Source: Paracoccaceae bacterium (lineage in GTDB: Bacteria > Pseudomonadota > Alphaproteobacteria > Rhodobacterales > Rhodobacteraceae). From it: DNA of 64,000 bases. Below the pieces are notes generated by a model that was given only the letters and a program-made list of their open reading frames with translations, did not search any database and had not been told where the DNA came from. How positions within the stretch are numbered: the stretch's first letter is position 1; every line of letters starts with the position of its first letter. Location: the NCBI GenBank assembly GCA_014654775.1, contig JACVZW010000087.1, positions 80,552-144,551 on the forward strand, given 5' to 3'. The position numbers and the translations under genes were made by a program. Shown piece after piece: positions 27,942 to 36,788 of the stretch.

Positions 27942-28256
27942 ATGCAGGCAACGTGGAAACTGCCGAACGGTCAGGCGATCACATTGGACGTGGCCGAGGG
28001 CATGAACCTGATGCAGGCCGCCGTGGCGCGCGGCATTCCGGGCGTGGTGGGCGAATGCGGCGGGTCCATGTCCTGCGCGACCTGTCATGTGGTGGTCGCG
28101 CCCGACTGGGCTGATCGCGCAGGCCCCCCCGGTCCGTTCGAGGAAGACATGCTCGACATCACCGAAGCTGAACGCCAGCCCAGCTCGCGCCTCTCCTGCC
28201 AGATCAGTATGACCGCCGATCTCGATGGGATCGTGGTCTCGGTTCCTACCGCGTAA
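27942..28256 (+). CDS. [2Fe-2S] ferredoxin (adrenodoxin/putidaredoxin type)
   Basis: GECGGSMSCATCHV ... EEDMLDITEAERQPSSRLSCQI. Confidence 0.93.
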   Translation: MQATWKLPNGQAITLDVAEGMNLMQAAVARGIPGVVGECGGSMSCATCHVVVAPDWADRAGPPGPFEEDMLDITEAERQPSSRLSCQISMTADLDGIVVSVPTA

Positions 28257-28263
28257 AGCGTTT

Positions 28264-28285
28264 ACCGGGCGCCGCAGCGCCCGGT
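28264..28285. terminator. Convergent terminator-like hairpin ACCGGGCGC-CGCA-GCGCCCGGT
   Basis: Perfect 9-bp stem, 4-nt loop, between convergent gene ends. Confidence 0.7.
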
Positions 28286-28288
28286 CGT

Positions 28289-28483
28289 TCACACCGCCGA
28301 AGGGTCACGCGCCAGCCGCATCGCCTCGGCCAGCACGGCCGCATCCCCGATATGGTTCATTAGGATCAGGATCAGCCGCGCGTTCAGCGCGTGGCTCTCC
28401 GTCTCGCTCAACCCCTCATGGGTGGCAATGAGGAAGGCATAGCTTTCATCCGGCTTGGTCATGTTGGGGGACGTGATCAGCAT
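28289..28483 (-). CDS. DUF2783-like small protein
   Basis: MLITSPNMTKPDESYAFLIATHEGLSETESHALNARLILILMNHIGD; next to an FAD monooxygenase. Confidence 0.65.
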   Translation of the reverse strand: MLITSPNMTKPDESYAFLIATHEGLSETESHALNARLILILMNHIGDAAVLAEAMRLARDPSAV

Positions 28484-28487
28484 GGCC

Positions 28488-30104
28488 TCACTCCTTCCCG
28501 ATGGCGCGCGCAAGCGCCGCCGCGACGGCGGCCGCATCCAGATGATCCCAGCGCGCCGCCACATGTTGATCGGGCCGGATCAGATAGACCCCCCGCTCTG
28601 CCCCACCCAGATACCGCGCGACGAGTTCTGGCGTGGGGTCCAGCGACAGCCCCTCGACCGTCACACCATGCGCCGCCATTGTCTCCGGCACACCGATCCC
28701 GATCCCCATCAGCGTGAACCCTCGCCCCAGCCGCGCCAGCAACCAGCAGCCATCGAGCGGCGCATCCGGGCAAGGCGACCCCGGCCGAGTCCGCGCCGGC
28801 ATCGCGGCGTGATCCGCCCCGTTCAGCACCGACCCGTCATAGGTGCAGGGCAAAGACAGCCGCCCCGAATTCACCACCGTCCGCGCAAAGGGCAACGTCC
28901 CCGCCAAGGCCAGCACCGCGTTGCGGAACATCTTCGAAACCGGCGTCTTCGGCGTAATGAAATCCGTGGCGCGGGTGGAGTTCAGGATATTCTCTTCCGC
29001 CCCATGCACCCGCTCGGTGTCATAACTGTCCAGCAGGGCCTCAGGCGCAACACCCTGCACCACCAGCGCCAGCTTCCACGCCAGATTGTCCACATCCTGC
29101 ACGCCCGAATTCGCGCCTCGCGCGCCAAAGGGCGAAACCTGATGGGCACTATCCCCCGCGAACAGCACGCGCCCATGCCGGAACCGGTCCATCCGGCGGC
29201 ACTGGAAGGTATAGATGGAACACCAGTCCAATTCATACTCCACCCCCGGCCCCAGCATCGCATCCACTCGCGCCCGGATGCGTGAAGGCTCCAACTCCTT
29301 CGCCCGGTCGATGTTCCAGCCCAGCTGGAAATCGATCCGCCAGATGTCATCGGGCTGCTTGTGCAACAGCGCGCTGTCACCCGATTTGAAATGCGGCTCG
29401 AACCAGAACCACCGCTCGGTCGGGAAATCCGCCTTCATCTTCACATCGGCGATCAGGAAATTGTCTTCGAACACGCGACCCTCAAAGCCGAGGCCCAGCA
29501 TCCCCCGCAACGGGCTGCGCGCCCCATCACAGGCGATCAGCCACTCCGCCTCCAGCGCATAGGGACCATCGGGCGTCATCACCTCCAGCGCCACATGATC
29601 TGTGGCGGGCGTCACCCCCTCCACCCGGTTCTTCCCCCGGATCTCGATCGGCGCACCCTCGGCCTGCGCGGCAAGGATGGCATCATGCAGGAATTTCTCG
29701 AACCAAGGCTGCTGCAGGTTGATGAAGGCGGGCATCGCATGGCCGCCCTCGGGCAGCAGGTTGAACTCATACAGCAGACGGTCGTCGTGGAAGACCTTGC
29801 CAAGGTTCCACTGCACGCCCTTTTGCAGCATCGGTCCCGCCGCACCCAGCCGGTCGCAGATCTCCAGCGTCCGCTTGGCGAAACAGAGCGCGCGGCTTCC
29901 CAGCCCCGCCCCCTCGTGGTCATCCAGCAGAAGGACCGGCACCCCCCGCTTCCCCAGATCCAGCGCGGTCGCAAGGCCGATCGGTCCGCCCCCCACCACG
30001 ATCACCGGATGGCGTACCGGCGCTGCCGCCGCCTGATCCGGCGACTTCGCATAAGGGTAAAGCTGGAAGGCCAGCGCATACCGGTCGGGCATGTCGTGCT
30101 TCAT
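28488..30104 (-). CDS. FAD-dependent aromatic-ring hydroxylase (MhpA/PheA-like)
   Basis: HPVIVVGGGPIGLATALDLGKRG, WLIACDGARSPLRGMLGL, RVLFAGDSAHQVSPFGARGANSGVQDVDNLAWKL. Confidence 0.92.
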   Translation of the reverse strand: MKHDMPDRYALAFQLYPYAKSPDQAAAAPVRHPVIVVGGGPIGLATALDLGKRGVPVLLLDDHEGAGLGSRALCFAKRTLEICDRLGAAGPMLQKGVQWNLGKVFHDDRLLYEFNLLPEGGHAMPAFINLQQPWFEKFLHDAILAAQAEGAPIEIRGKNRVEGVTPATDHVALEVMTPDGPYALEAEWLIACDGARSPLRGMLGLGFEGRVFEDNFLIADVKMKADFPTERWFWFEPHFKSGDSALLHKQPDDIWRIDFQLGWNIDRAKELEPSRIRARVDAMLGPGVEYELDWCSIYTFQCRRMDRFRHGRVLFAGDSAHQVSPFGARGANSGVQDVDNLAWKLALVVQGVAPEALLDSYDTERVHGAEENILNSTRATDFITPKTPVSKMFRNAVLALAGTLPFARTVVNSGRLSLPCTYDGSVLNGADHAAMPARTRPGSPCPDAPLDGCWLLARLGRGFTLMGIGIGVPETMAAHGVTVEGLSLDPTPELVARYLGGAERGVYLIRPDQHVAARWDHLDAAAVAAALARAIGKE

Positions 30105-30116
30105 CGCGCCTTCCCC

Positions 30117-31067
30117 TCAGCCCTGAAGCGCCGCCCACATCTCTAGATCGCGCTGAGCGGTCCAGATGCGGGGATGACTGATCCCGCGCGCCTCGTCATA
30201 GGCACGGGCGACGTTGAAGGGCAGGCAATGTTCGTAGATCGCGTAATCCTTGAACTTCGGATCGCATTCGGCGCGCACCGCGTCCCATGCCTCCTTCAAC
30301 GAACCACCCCGCGCCACGATCCGTGCCACGGGACGGTAGGTGCTCTCAACAAAATCCTTCGTCCGGTCCAGCGCACCATTCACCGCCGCGCGCCCCACCA
30401 CCGCCTCGCCCCGCCCCGGCGCGATCGCGTCAAGGTGATAAGCCCGGATCGCCTCCAGCGTCGCGCCCCATTCCGCGAAATGGCCGTCGCCGCAATAGCA
30501 GGCCGAATGCGCCTCCACGATATCGCCGGTGAACATCACGTTCTGGTCGGGCACATGCACCACCGCATCCCCTGCCGTATGTGCCCGGCCCAGCTGCCGG
30601 ATATCCACCCGGCGCTTGCCCAACCAGACCGTCATCTTCCCGTTGAAGGTCGTCGTGGGCCATGTCAGGCCCGGAATGCTTTCATGCCCCTGAAACAGAC
30701 GCGGAAAGCGTTGAAACTCGCTGTCCCAATCCTCTTGCCCCCGCTCCGCCACCATGTTGCGCGCAGCCTCCGACATGATCACCTGCGATGCCCCGAAGGC
30801 CGAGGCGCCCAGCACCCGCACCGCATGGTAATGGGTCAAAACGACGTGAGAGATCGGCTTGTCCGTCACACCCCGGATGCAATCAATCACCTTCTGGGCC
30901 AATCGGGGTGTCGCTTGCGCTTCCACCACCATGACGCTCTCATCCCCGATGATGACGCCGGAATTCGGGTCCCCCTCGGCGGTGAAGGCATAAAGCCCCA
31001 CGCCTACCTCGGTGAAACTGATGGTCTTCTCCGCCAGATCGCCCTGCGACGCGAAAGCCTTTGCCAT
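30117..31067 (-). CDS. MBL fold protein with altered metal-binding motif
   Basis: HVVLTHYHAVRVLGASAFGASQVIMSE, MFTGDIVEAHSACYCGDGHF. Confidence 0.85.
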   Translation of the reverse strand: MAKAFASQGDLAEKTISFTEVGVGLYAFTAEGDPNSGVIIGDESVMVVEAQATPRLAQKVIDCIRGVTDKPISHVVLTHYHAVRVLGASAFGASQVIMSEAARNMVAERGQEDWDSEFQRFPRLFQGHESIPGLTWPTTTFNGKMTVWLGKRRVDIRQLGRAHTAGDAVVHVPDQNVMFTGDIVEAHSACYCGDGHFAEWGATLEAIRAYHLDAIAPGRGEAVVGRAAVNGALDRTKDFVESTYRPVARIVARGGSLKEAWDAVRAECDPKFKDYAIYEHCLPFNVARAYDEARGISHPRIWTAQRDLEMWAALQG

Positions 31068-31078
31068 GGTCCTATTCC

Positions 31079-32332
31079 TTACCGTGCATAGGGATCGGCC
31101 AGCGCAGGGATCACCTTCCCCACGCAGTCACCGAACCCGATCGTATATCCTGCCCCCCGGCACCAGCCGCGCAGCGTGAGCGTATCATTGTCCTCGATGA
31201 AGCTCCGCGTCCCGCCTGTGATGGCGATGGGTTCCTTGCCGCCCCAGGACAGTTCCAGAAGGCTCCCACGACTTTCCTTCGTTGGCCCCGAGATGGTTCC
31301 CGATCCCAGCAGATCGCCCGTATTCATCGGGCAACCGCTCGTCGTGTGGTGGGCCAACTGCTGCGGGGCCGAGTAATACATCTCGGCATAATTCGTCCGG
31401 GCGATCACCGTCTCCACCCCGCCGTCAGGCTGCAAGGCCACCTCTAGTGCGATGTCGTAAAGCATCGGCCCCGGCTCCTGCAGATGCGGCAGCAACGGCA
31501 CCTCGCGCGGAGGCGTCGCCACCCGAAACGGCTCCAGCGCTGCCTTCATCACGACCCAAGGCGAAATCGTCGTCGCCGTCGCCTTGGCCTGAAACGGTCC
31601 CAGCGGCTGATACTCCCAGGCTTGGATATCCCGCGCCGACCAGTCGTTCAGCAGCACATAGCCAAAGATCATGGCGTCCGCCTCGGCCACCGTCACCGGA
31701 CCGTCTGATGGCATCCCAACCACCGCGCCCATCTCCAGCTCGATGTCGAACCGCCGCGACGGCTGGAATGAGGGCACCGCATGATCCGGCCCCTTCACCT
31801 GCCCCCAAGGACGCCGCACCTCCGTCCCCGATACCACGACCGAGGACGCGCGCCCGTTATAGCCGATGGGAATATGCAGCCAGTTCGGCGGCAAGGCATT
31901 TTCCGCCCCCCGGAACATCGTACCCACATTGGTGGCATGATGCCGCCCGGCATAGAAATCCGTGTATTCGGCCACGAGGAAGGGCATGTGCAGCGCCACC
32001 TCCGACCGTGGCACCAGAAACCGCTCCACCGCCCCCCGCTCCGCTGCCCCTTCCGCCAGCACAGCTGTCACTTGTGCCCGCAGGGCGGCCCAGACGTCAG
32101 GTCCCGCCGCCATCACCTCGTTCCAGAACGGAACATCCAAAAGCGGCCCGCCCTCCAACGACAGCAGCCCTTCCTCCTCCAGCCCCGTTACATCCAGCAC
32201 GAAATCCCCAATGGCCATGCCGCAGCGCGGCTCCTCGCCATCCGTGGAGAACACCCCGCAAGGCAGGTTGTTCAACGGAAAGGGCGCATCCACCGCATTC
32301 GCGCCCTGCACCCAAGACCGGATCAGGCCCAT
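31079..32332 (-). CDS. fahA: Fumarylacetoacetase
   Basis: NLPCGVFSTDGEEPRCGMAIGDFVLDV, YTDFYAGRHHATNVGTMFRG, LNDWSARDIQAWEYQPLGPFQAK. Confidence 0.95.
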   Translation of the reverse strand: MGLIRSWVQGANAVDAPFPLNNLPCGVFSTDGEEPRCGMAIGDFVLDVTGLEEEGLLSLEGGPLLDVPFWNEVMAAGPDVWAALRAQVTAVLAEGAAERGAVERFLVPRSEVALHMPFLVAEYTDFYAGRHHATNVGTMFRGAENALPPNWLHIPIGYNGRASSVVVSGTEVRRPWGQVKGPDHAVPSFQPSRRFDIELEMGAVVGMPSDGPVTVAEADAMIFGYVLLNDWSARDIQAWEYQPLGPFQAKATATTISPWVVMKAALEPFRVATPPREVPLLPHLQEPGPMLYDIALEVALQPDGGVETVIARTNYAEMYYSAPQQLAHHTTSGCPMNTGDLLGSGTISGPTKESRGSLLELSWGGKEPIAITGGTRSFIEDNDTLTLRGWCRGAGYTIGFGDCVGKVIPALADPYAR

Positions 32333-32444
32333 TTGCCTTCCTTCTCTGTCTGGCATCTTCTGTCTGAAGGTATCCCACGGGATCGCCGCTGGTGCGCCAC
32401 TGATTCAAGCACCAGTGGCGACGGGTGTGAAACCCCCCGGCCTG

Positions 32445-33800
32445 TCATTTGACACCGGGCGTGCCGTCGAACTTCTTGTCGAGCGAGTCCCAGCAGTCGA
32501 TGTAATCGTCCTGCAAGGGCGCCGATTTTGCCGCCCATTCCGTCAGATGCTGCGGGAAGCGCGTCTCGAACATGAAGCTCATGGTCTCGTCCAGCTTCTC
32601 GGGCTTCAAGTTCGCATTCGACGCGCCCTCAAAAGCGTTCCGGTCCGGCCCATGCGGCAACATGCAATTGTGCAAGGACATGCCGCCGGGGACGAACCCC
32701 TTCGGCTTCGCGTCATAGATGCCATAGATGTTGCCCATCAGTTCGGACATGACGTTCTTGTGGTACCATGGCGGGCGGAAACTGTTCTCGGCCACCAGCC
32801 AGCGTTCGCGGAACAGCACGAAATCAATATTCGCCGTCCCCTCCAACCCGGAAGGCGCCGTCAGCACGGTAAAGATCGACGGGTCGGGATGGTCGAACAG
32901 GATCGCCCCCACCGGCGAATAGGTCCGCAGGTCATACTTCCAAGGCGCATAATTCCCGTGCCAAGCGACCACGTCCAAGGGGCTATGCCCGATCCGCGTC
33001 CGGTGGAACTGCCCACACCATTTCAGCACGACCGAAGAGGGCGCATCCCGGTCTTCAAAGGCCGCGACAGGCGTCTTGAAGTCGCGCGGATTGGCCATGC
33101 AATTGGCCCCGATCGGCCCGCGATTGGGCAGGGTGAAGGGCACCCCGTAATTCTCGCAGACAAACCCCCGCGCCGGGCCTTCCAACACCTCGACCCGGTA
33201 CACCAGCCCGCGCGGAAGAAGCGCGATTTCCTTCGGCTCCACGTCGATGACGCCCAATTCCGTGCAGAACCGCAGGCGCCCCTCCTGCGGCACGACAAGC
33301 AATTCACCATCGGCGGAATAGAAATACTCATCCTCCATCGACCGGGTCACAAGGTAGATGTGGGACGCCATCCCAGCCTGCGTGTTTACATCGCCCGCGG
33401 TGGTGACCGTCCGCATCCCCGTGATCCATGTCAGGTCCTCGGCCGAATGGGGCACCGGGTCCCAGCGATACTGACCAAGCGAGATGACATCAGCCAGCAC
33501 ATGCGGCGCCGACTTCCAGAGCGGCACCTCGATCTTCTCGAAACGCGTCGTGTGCTTCACCGATGGACGGATGCGATAGCACCATGTCCGCTCCGGGTGC
33601 GGCTTGGTAAAGGCCGATCCCGAAAGTTGTTCGGCATAAAGCCCATAGGCGCATTTCTGCGGGCTGTTCTGCCCCTGCGGCAGCGCACCGGGCAAAGCCT
33701 CGGTTTCGAAATCATTGGCAAAACCGGGCATATAGCCTTCGTGCGGGCCGATGGTCGAAACGGCGCGGATCATGCCCGCGGGCAGGTTGTGGCTGGTCAT
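32445..33800 (-). CDS. hmgA: Homogentisate 1,2-dioxygenase
   Basis: [63 protein letters not shown]. Confidence 0.97.
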   Translation of the reverse strand: MTSHNLPAGMIRAVSTIGPHEGYMPGFANDFETEALPGALPQGQNSPQKCAYGLYAEQLSGSAFTKPHPERTWCYRIRPSVKHTTRFEKIEVPLWKSAPHVLADVISLGQYRWDPVPHSAEDLTWITGMRTVTTAGDVNTQAGMASHIYLVTRSMEDEYFYSADGELLVVPQEGRLRFCTELGVIDVEPKEIALLPRGLVYRVEVLEGPARGFVCENYGVPFTLPNRGPIGANCMANPRDFKTPVAAFEDRDAPSSVVLKWCGQFHRTRIGHSPLDVVAWHGNYAPWKYDLRTYSPVGAILFDHPDPSIFTVLTAPSGLEGTANIDFVLFRERWLVAENSFRPPWYHKNVMSELMGNIYGIYDAKPKGFVPGGMSLHNCMLPHGPDRNAFEGASNANLKPEKLDETMSFMFETRFPQHLTEWAAKSAPLQDDYIDCWDSLDKKFDGTPGVK

Positions 33801-33859
33801 GGAAACCTCCTCAGGGGCCGTTGCCGCCTATCATCGGGCCGGGCCTCTCGAGTCGCAAG

Positions 33860-33879
33860 TTAGTTGCATACGCAACCAA
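33860..33879. promoter_or_regulatory. Putative MarR-type operator TTAGTTGC-ATAC-GCAACCAA
   Basis: Inverted repeat (one arm mismatch) in the divergent hmgA/maiA region. Confidence 0.5.
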
Positions 33880-33928
33880 GTCAAGCTAAACCTGACTTCG
33901 GGCCATGGCTTTGCGAAAGGATCAGGCG

Positions 33929-34567
33929 ATGACGGAGACCATCCTGCTGTGGGATTACTGGCGCTCGTCCTCTGCCTACCGCGTCCGCATCGCGCTTAAC
34001 CTTCTGGGGCTGACCTACATATCCCGGCCAGTCGATCTTGTGGCGGGCGACCAGCGCAGCCCCGACCACCTCGCATCCAATCCGCAGGGCCTTGTCCCAG
34101 TGCTGGAAATCGACGGCATCCGTCTCACCCAATCCCTCGCCATCCTCGAATATCTCGATGAAACCCGCGCCGCGGGCTTCCTGCCCAAAGACCCCGCCGC
34201 CCGCGCCCGTGCCCGCACGCTTGCCCATGCCATCGCGATGGAAACGCAGCCTGTTTGCAACCTTCGCGTCGCGCGCCATGCTGTCTCGCTCGGCGGCACG
34301 GCCACGATGGAAGGGTGGATGGGCCATTTCATCGCGCTCGGCCTGCACGGGTTCGAAGGCTTGCTGGCTCAAGGCCCCGCCCTGCCCTTCTGCCATGGCG
34401 AAGCACCCGGCCTTGCCGACCTCTGCCTCATCCCGCAGGTTTACAATGCCCGCCGCTGGGGCGTGGACCTCGCCCCTTTCCCGCGCCTGCGCGCCATCGC
34501 GGAGCGGGCCGAGGCACTGCCTGCCTTTGCCGCCGCCCATCCAGACCGGGTGAAACCGCAGGCGTGA
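33929..34567 (+). CDS. maiA: Maleylacetoacetate isomerase (zeta GST)
   Basis: LLWDYWRSSSAYRVRIALNLLGL, QGLVPVLEIDGIRLTQSLAILEYLDET. Confidence 0.93.
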   Translation: MTETILLWDYWRSSSAYRVRIALNLLGLTYISRPVDLVAGDQRSPDHLASNPQGLVPVLEIDGIRLTQSLAILEYLDETRAAGFLPKDPAARARARTLAHAIAMETQPVCNLRVARHAVSLGGTATMEGWMGHFIALGLHGFEGLLAQGPALPFCHGEAPGLADLCLIPQVYNARRWGVDLAPFPRLRAIAERAEALPAFAAAHPDRVKPQA

Positions 34568-34598
34568 CAGGTCACCTCGCCTGTGCCACGGTCCGGCG

Positions 34599-35075
34599 AT
34601 GCCAAGGATCACCATCATGCCCGACCCCGCCGATTTCGATCTGGAACGCTTCCTCCCATATCTGCTGAATCAGGCGGCCGAGGCCACCTCCCGCTCCTTT
34701 CAGGCCAGCTATAAGGCAGCCTACGGGTTGACGCGCACGCAATGGCGGGTGCTTGCGAACCTCGGCAAGTTCGGCTCCATGACCGCGCGCGACATTTGCC
34801 GCATCAGCCATATCGAAAAGACGAAGGTCAGCCGCGCCGTCGCCGCTCTGGAAGAACAGGGCCTTCTCTCCCGCACGACAAGCCCACTGGACCGCCGCGC
34901 CGAAATCCTCGCCCTTACCGACGCAGGCCGCGCTGTCTTCGCCGATCTCGGCCAGCGCGCAATCGAATATGACCGCGCGCTCCGCGCCCGCCTTGGGACG
35001 CAGATCGCCGCCGATCTCGACGATCTGCTCCGCCGTATTATTGCCGAAGGCACCCCCGTCGGAGACGAGGACTAG
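34599..35075 (+). CDS. MarR family transcriptional regulator
   Basis: LTRTQWRVLANLGKFGSMTARDICRISHIEKTKVSRAVAALEEQGLLSR. Confidence 0.93.
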   Translation: MPRITIMPDPADFDLERFLPYLLNQAAEATSRSFQASYKAAYGLTRTQWRVLANLGKFGSMTARDICRISHIEKTKVSRAVAALEEQGLLSRTTSPLDRRAEILALTDAGRAVFADLGQRAIEYDRALRARLGTQIAADLDDLLRRIIAEGTPVGDED

Positions 35076-36169
35076 GAGGCCTTCAACACCCCGCGCGCAA
35101 TCTGGTCCTGTTCGATGCTTTCGAAGAGTGCGCGGAAATTGCCCTCGCCGAACCCGTCATCGCCCTTCCTTTGGATGAATTCAAAGAAGATCGGCCCGAT
35201 CACGGTCTTTGAGAAGATCTGCAGCAAGATGCGCGTCTCCGCGCCATCCACCACTCCCTCCCCATCGATCAGGATGCCATGCTGCGCCATCCTCTCCAGC
35301 GGTTCCTCATGGCCCACGACCCGCGTCTTCGAGAGTTCGTAATAGGCCATCGGCGGCTTGGGCATGAAGGTCAGCCCCCGCTGTGCAATTGCATCCGTTG
35401 CGGCATAGATATCCCCGCAACCCGCCGCGATGTGCTGGATGCCTTCACCCTTGTAACGCTTGAGATACTCCACGATCTGCCCCGTCTCGCCCCGATCCTC
35501 GTTGATCGGGATGCGGATACGCCCACAGGGCGAGGTCAGCGCACGGCTGAAAAGCCCAGTATACTTCCCCTCGATGTCGAAGAACCTGATCTGACGGAAG
35601 TTGAAAAGGCGGCTGTAGAAGTCGAACCAGCGGTCCATGTTGCCCCGAAAGACATTGTGGGTCAGGTGATCCAGATAGTGGAACCCAACCCCTTCAGGCT
35701 TCGGCGCGGCAATGAAGTCGAACTCCTCGGCGTAGAGGTTGGCCCCCGCGCCATAATCGTCGGTGAAATAGATCAGCGATCCGCCGATCCCAACGATGGC
35801 AGGCCAATCCAGCGTCCGGTCCGCCCCCAGATAGGGCTCTGCCCCGTTCCTTACTGCGTGGTCGAAGGCATGGCGCGCATCCGCGACCCGCCACGCCATC
35901 GCAGGCGCGCAAGGCCCATGCTCTTCGACAAAGCGCCGCGCATGGCTGCCCGGTTCATCGGTCAGCAGATAGGTGATGTCCCCCTGCTGCCACACCTCCA
36001 CCGCCTTGGCCCGGTGCCGCGCCACCAGCGCGAAACCCATGCGCGCGAACAGCGCGCGCGCCTCGTCCGGCCGGGGGTGGGCGAATTCCACGAATTCGAA
36101 CCCATCCGTCCCCGCCGGGTTCTGTGCGCTGATCGTCGCACGCGGCGCATCATGCGGAAAGGGTCCCAT
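35072..36169 (-). CDS. hppD: 4-hydroxyphenylpyruvate dioxygenase
   Basis: FEFVEFAHPRPDEARALFARMGF, YLDHLTHNVFRGNMDRWFDFYSRLFNFRQIRFFDIEGKYTGL. Confidence 0.95.
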   Translation of the reverse strand: MGPFPHDAPRATISAQNPAGTDGFEFVEFAHPRPDEARALFARMGFALVARHRAKAVEVWQQGDITYLLTDEPGSHARRFVEEHGPCAPAMAWRVADARHAFDHAVRNGAEPYLGADRTLDWPAIVGIGGSLIYFTDDYGAGANLYAEEFDFIAAPKPEGVGFHYLDHLTHNVFRGNMDRWFDFYSRLFNFRQIRFFDIEGKYTGLFSRALTSPCGRIRIPINEDRGETGQIVEYLKRYKGEGIQHIAAGCGDIYAATDAIAQRGLTFMPKPPMAYYELSKTRVVGHEEPLERMAQHGILIDGEGVVDGAETRILLQIFSKTVIGPIFFEFIQRKGDDGFGEGNFRALFESIEQDQIARGVLKAS

Positions 36170-36227
36170 GGCAGCCTCCTGAAATGCTGTGCCTTGCACT
36201 CAGCTTTCCCATGGACTGGACGGAATT

Positions 36228-36267
36228 CGCGCGCATTGTTCCACTCGACTCGCGTGAAATGCGCGCG
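36228..36267. promoter_or_regulatory. 10-bp perfect inverted repeat CGCGCGCATT ... AATGCGCGCG in divergent hppD/lrp region
   Basis: Arms 36228-36237 and 36258-36267 with 20-nt spacer. Confidence 0.45.
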
Positions 36268-36306
36268 TATCGTGCATAAACAATAGAATAGGCGTGAATT
36301 TCCCGC

Positions 36307-36762
36307 ATGCTTGATTCGACAGACATCCGCTTGCTGTCCAAACTCCAGCGCCGCGCCAACCTCACCGCGCAAGAGTTGGGCGATCTTTTGCATCTTTCCG
36401 CCAGTCAAGCCGCGCGCCGCCGCGCGCGTCTGGAAGCCGATGGTCTGATCCTCGGATACACCGCACGCCTCGACCCGTCGCAACTGGGCCTAACCGTGCA
36501 GGCCTTCGTGCAGGTCCAGATGGCCGCGCACAATGCCGACAATGCTGCAAGCTTCGTCCGCCTGGTCAACACCCTGCCCGAAGTGGTGGGCTGCTGGACG
36601 CTGACAGGCGAGGCGGATTATCTCCTGCGCGTCTGGGTGGCCGACCTGCCAGCGCTTAACGCGCTCATCCATCATCGGCTGCTTCCGCATCCTGCTGTAG
36701 CCCGCGTTCAAAGCCAGATCGTGATGGACCAGCCCAAAGCAGACAGCGGCCTGCCAGTTTGA
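36307..36762 (+). CDS. Lrp/AsnC family transcriptional regulator
   Basis: LDSTDIRLLSKLQRRANLTAQELGDLLHLSASQAARRRARLEADGLI. Confidence 0.94.
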   Translation: MLDSTDIRLLSKLQRRANLTAQELGDLLHLSASQAARRRARLEADGLILGYTARLDPSQLGLTVQAFVQVQMAAHNADNAASFVRLVNTLPEVVGCWTLTGEADYLLRVWVADLPALNALIHHRLLPHPAVARVQSQIVMDQPKADSGLPV

Positions 36763-36788
36763 CACGGCGGCAAGGCCCTTGTCCCGCG

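Noticed and set aside
31962-33863. 633-aa + strand ORF
   Set aside because: Runs opposite fahA and hmgA, both unmistakable; low-complexity Arg/Pro/His product.
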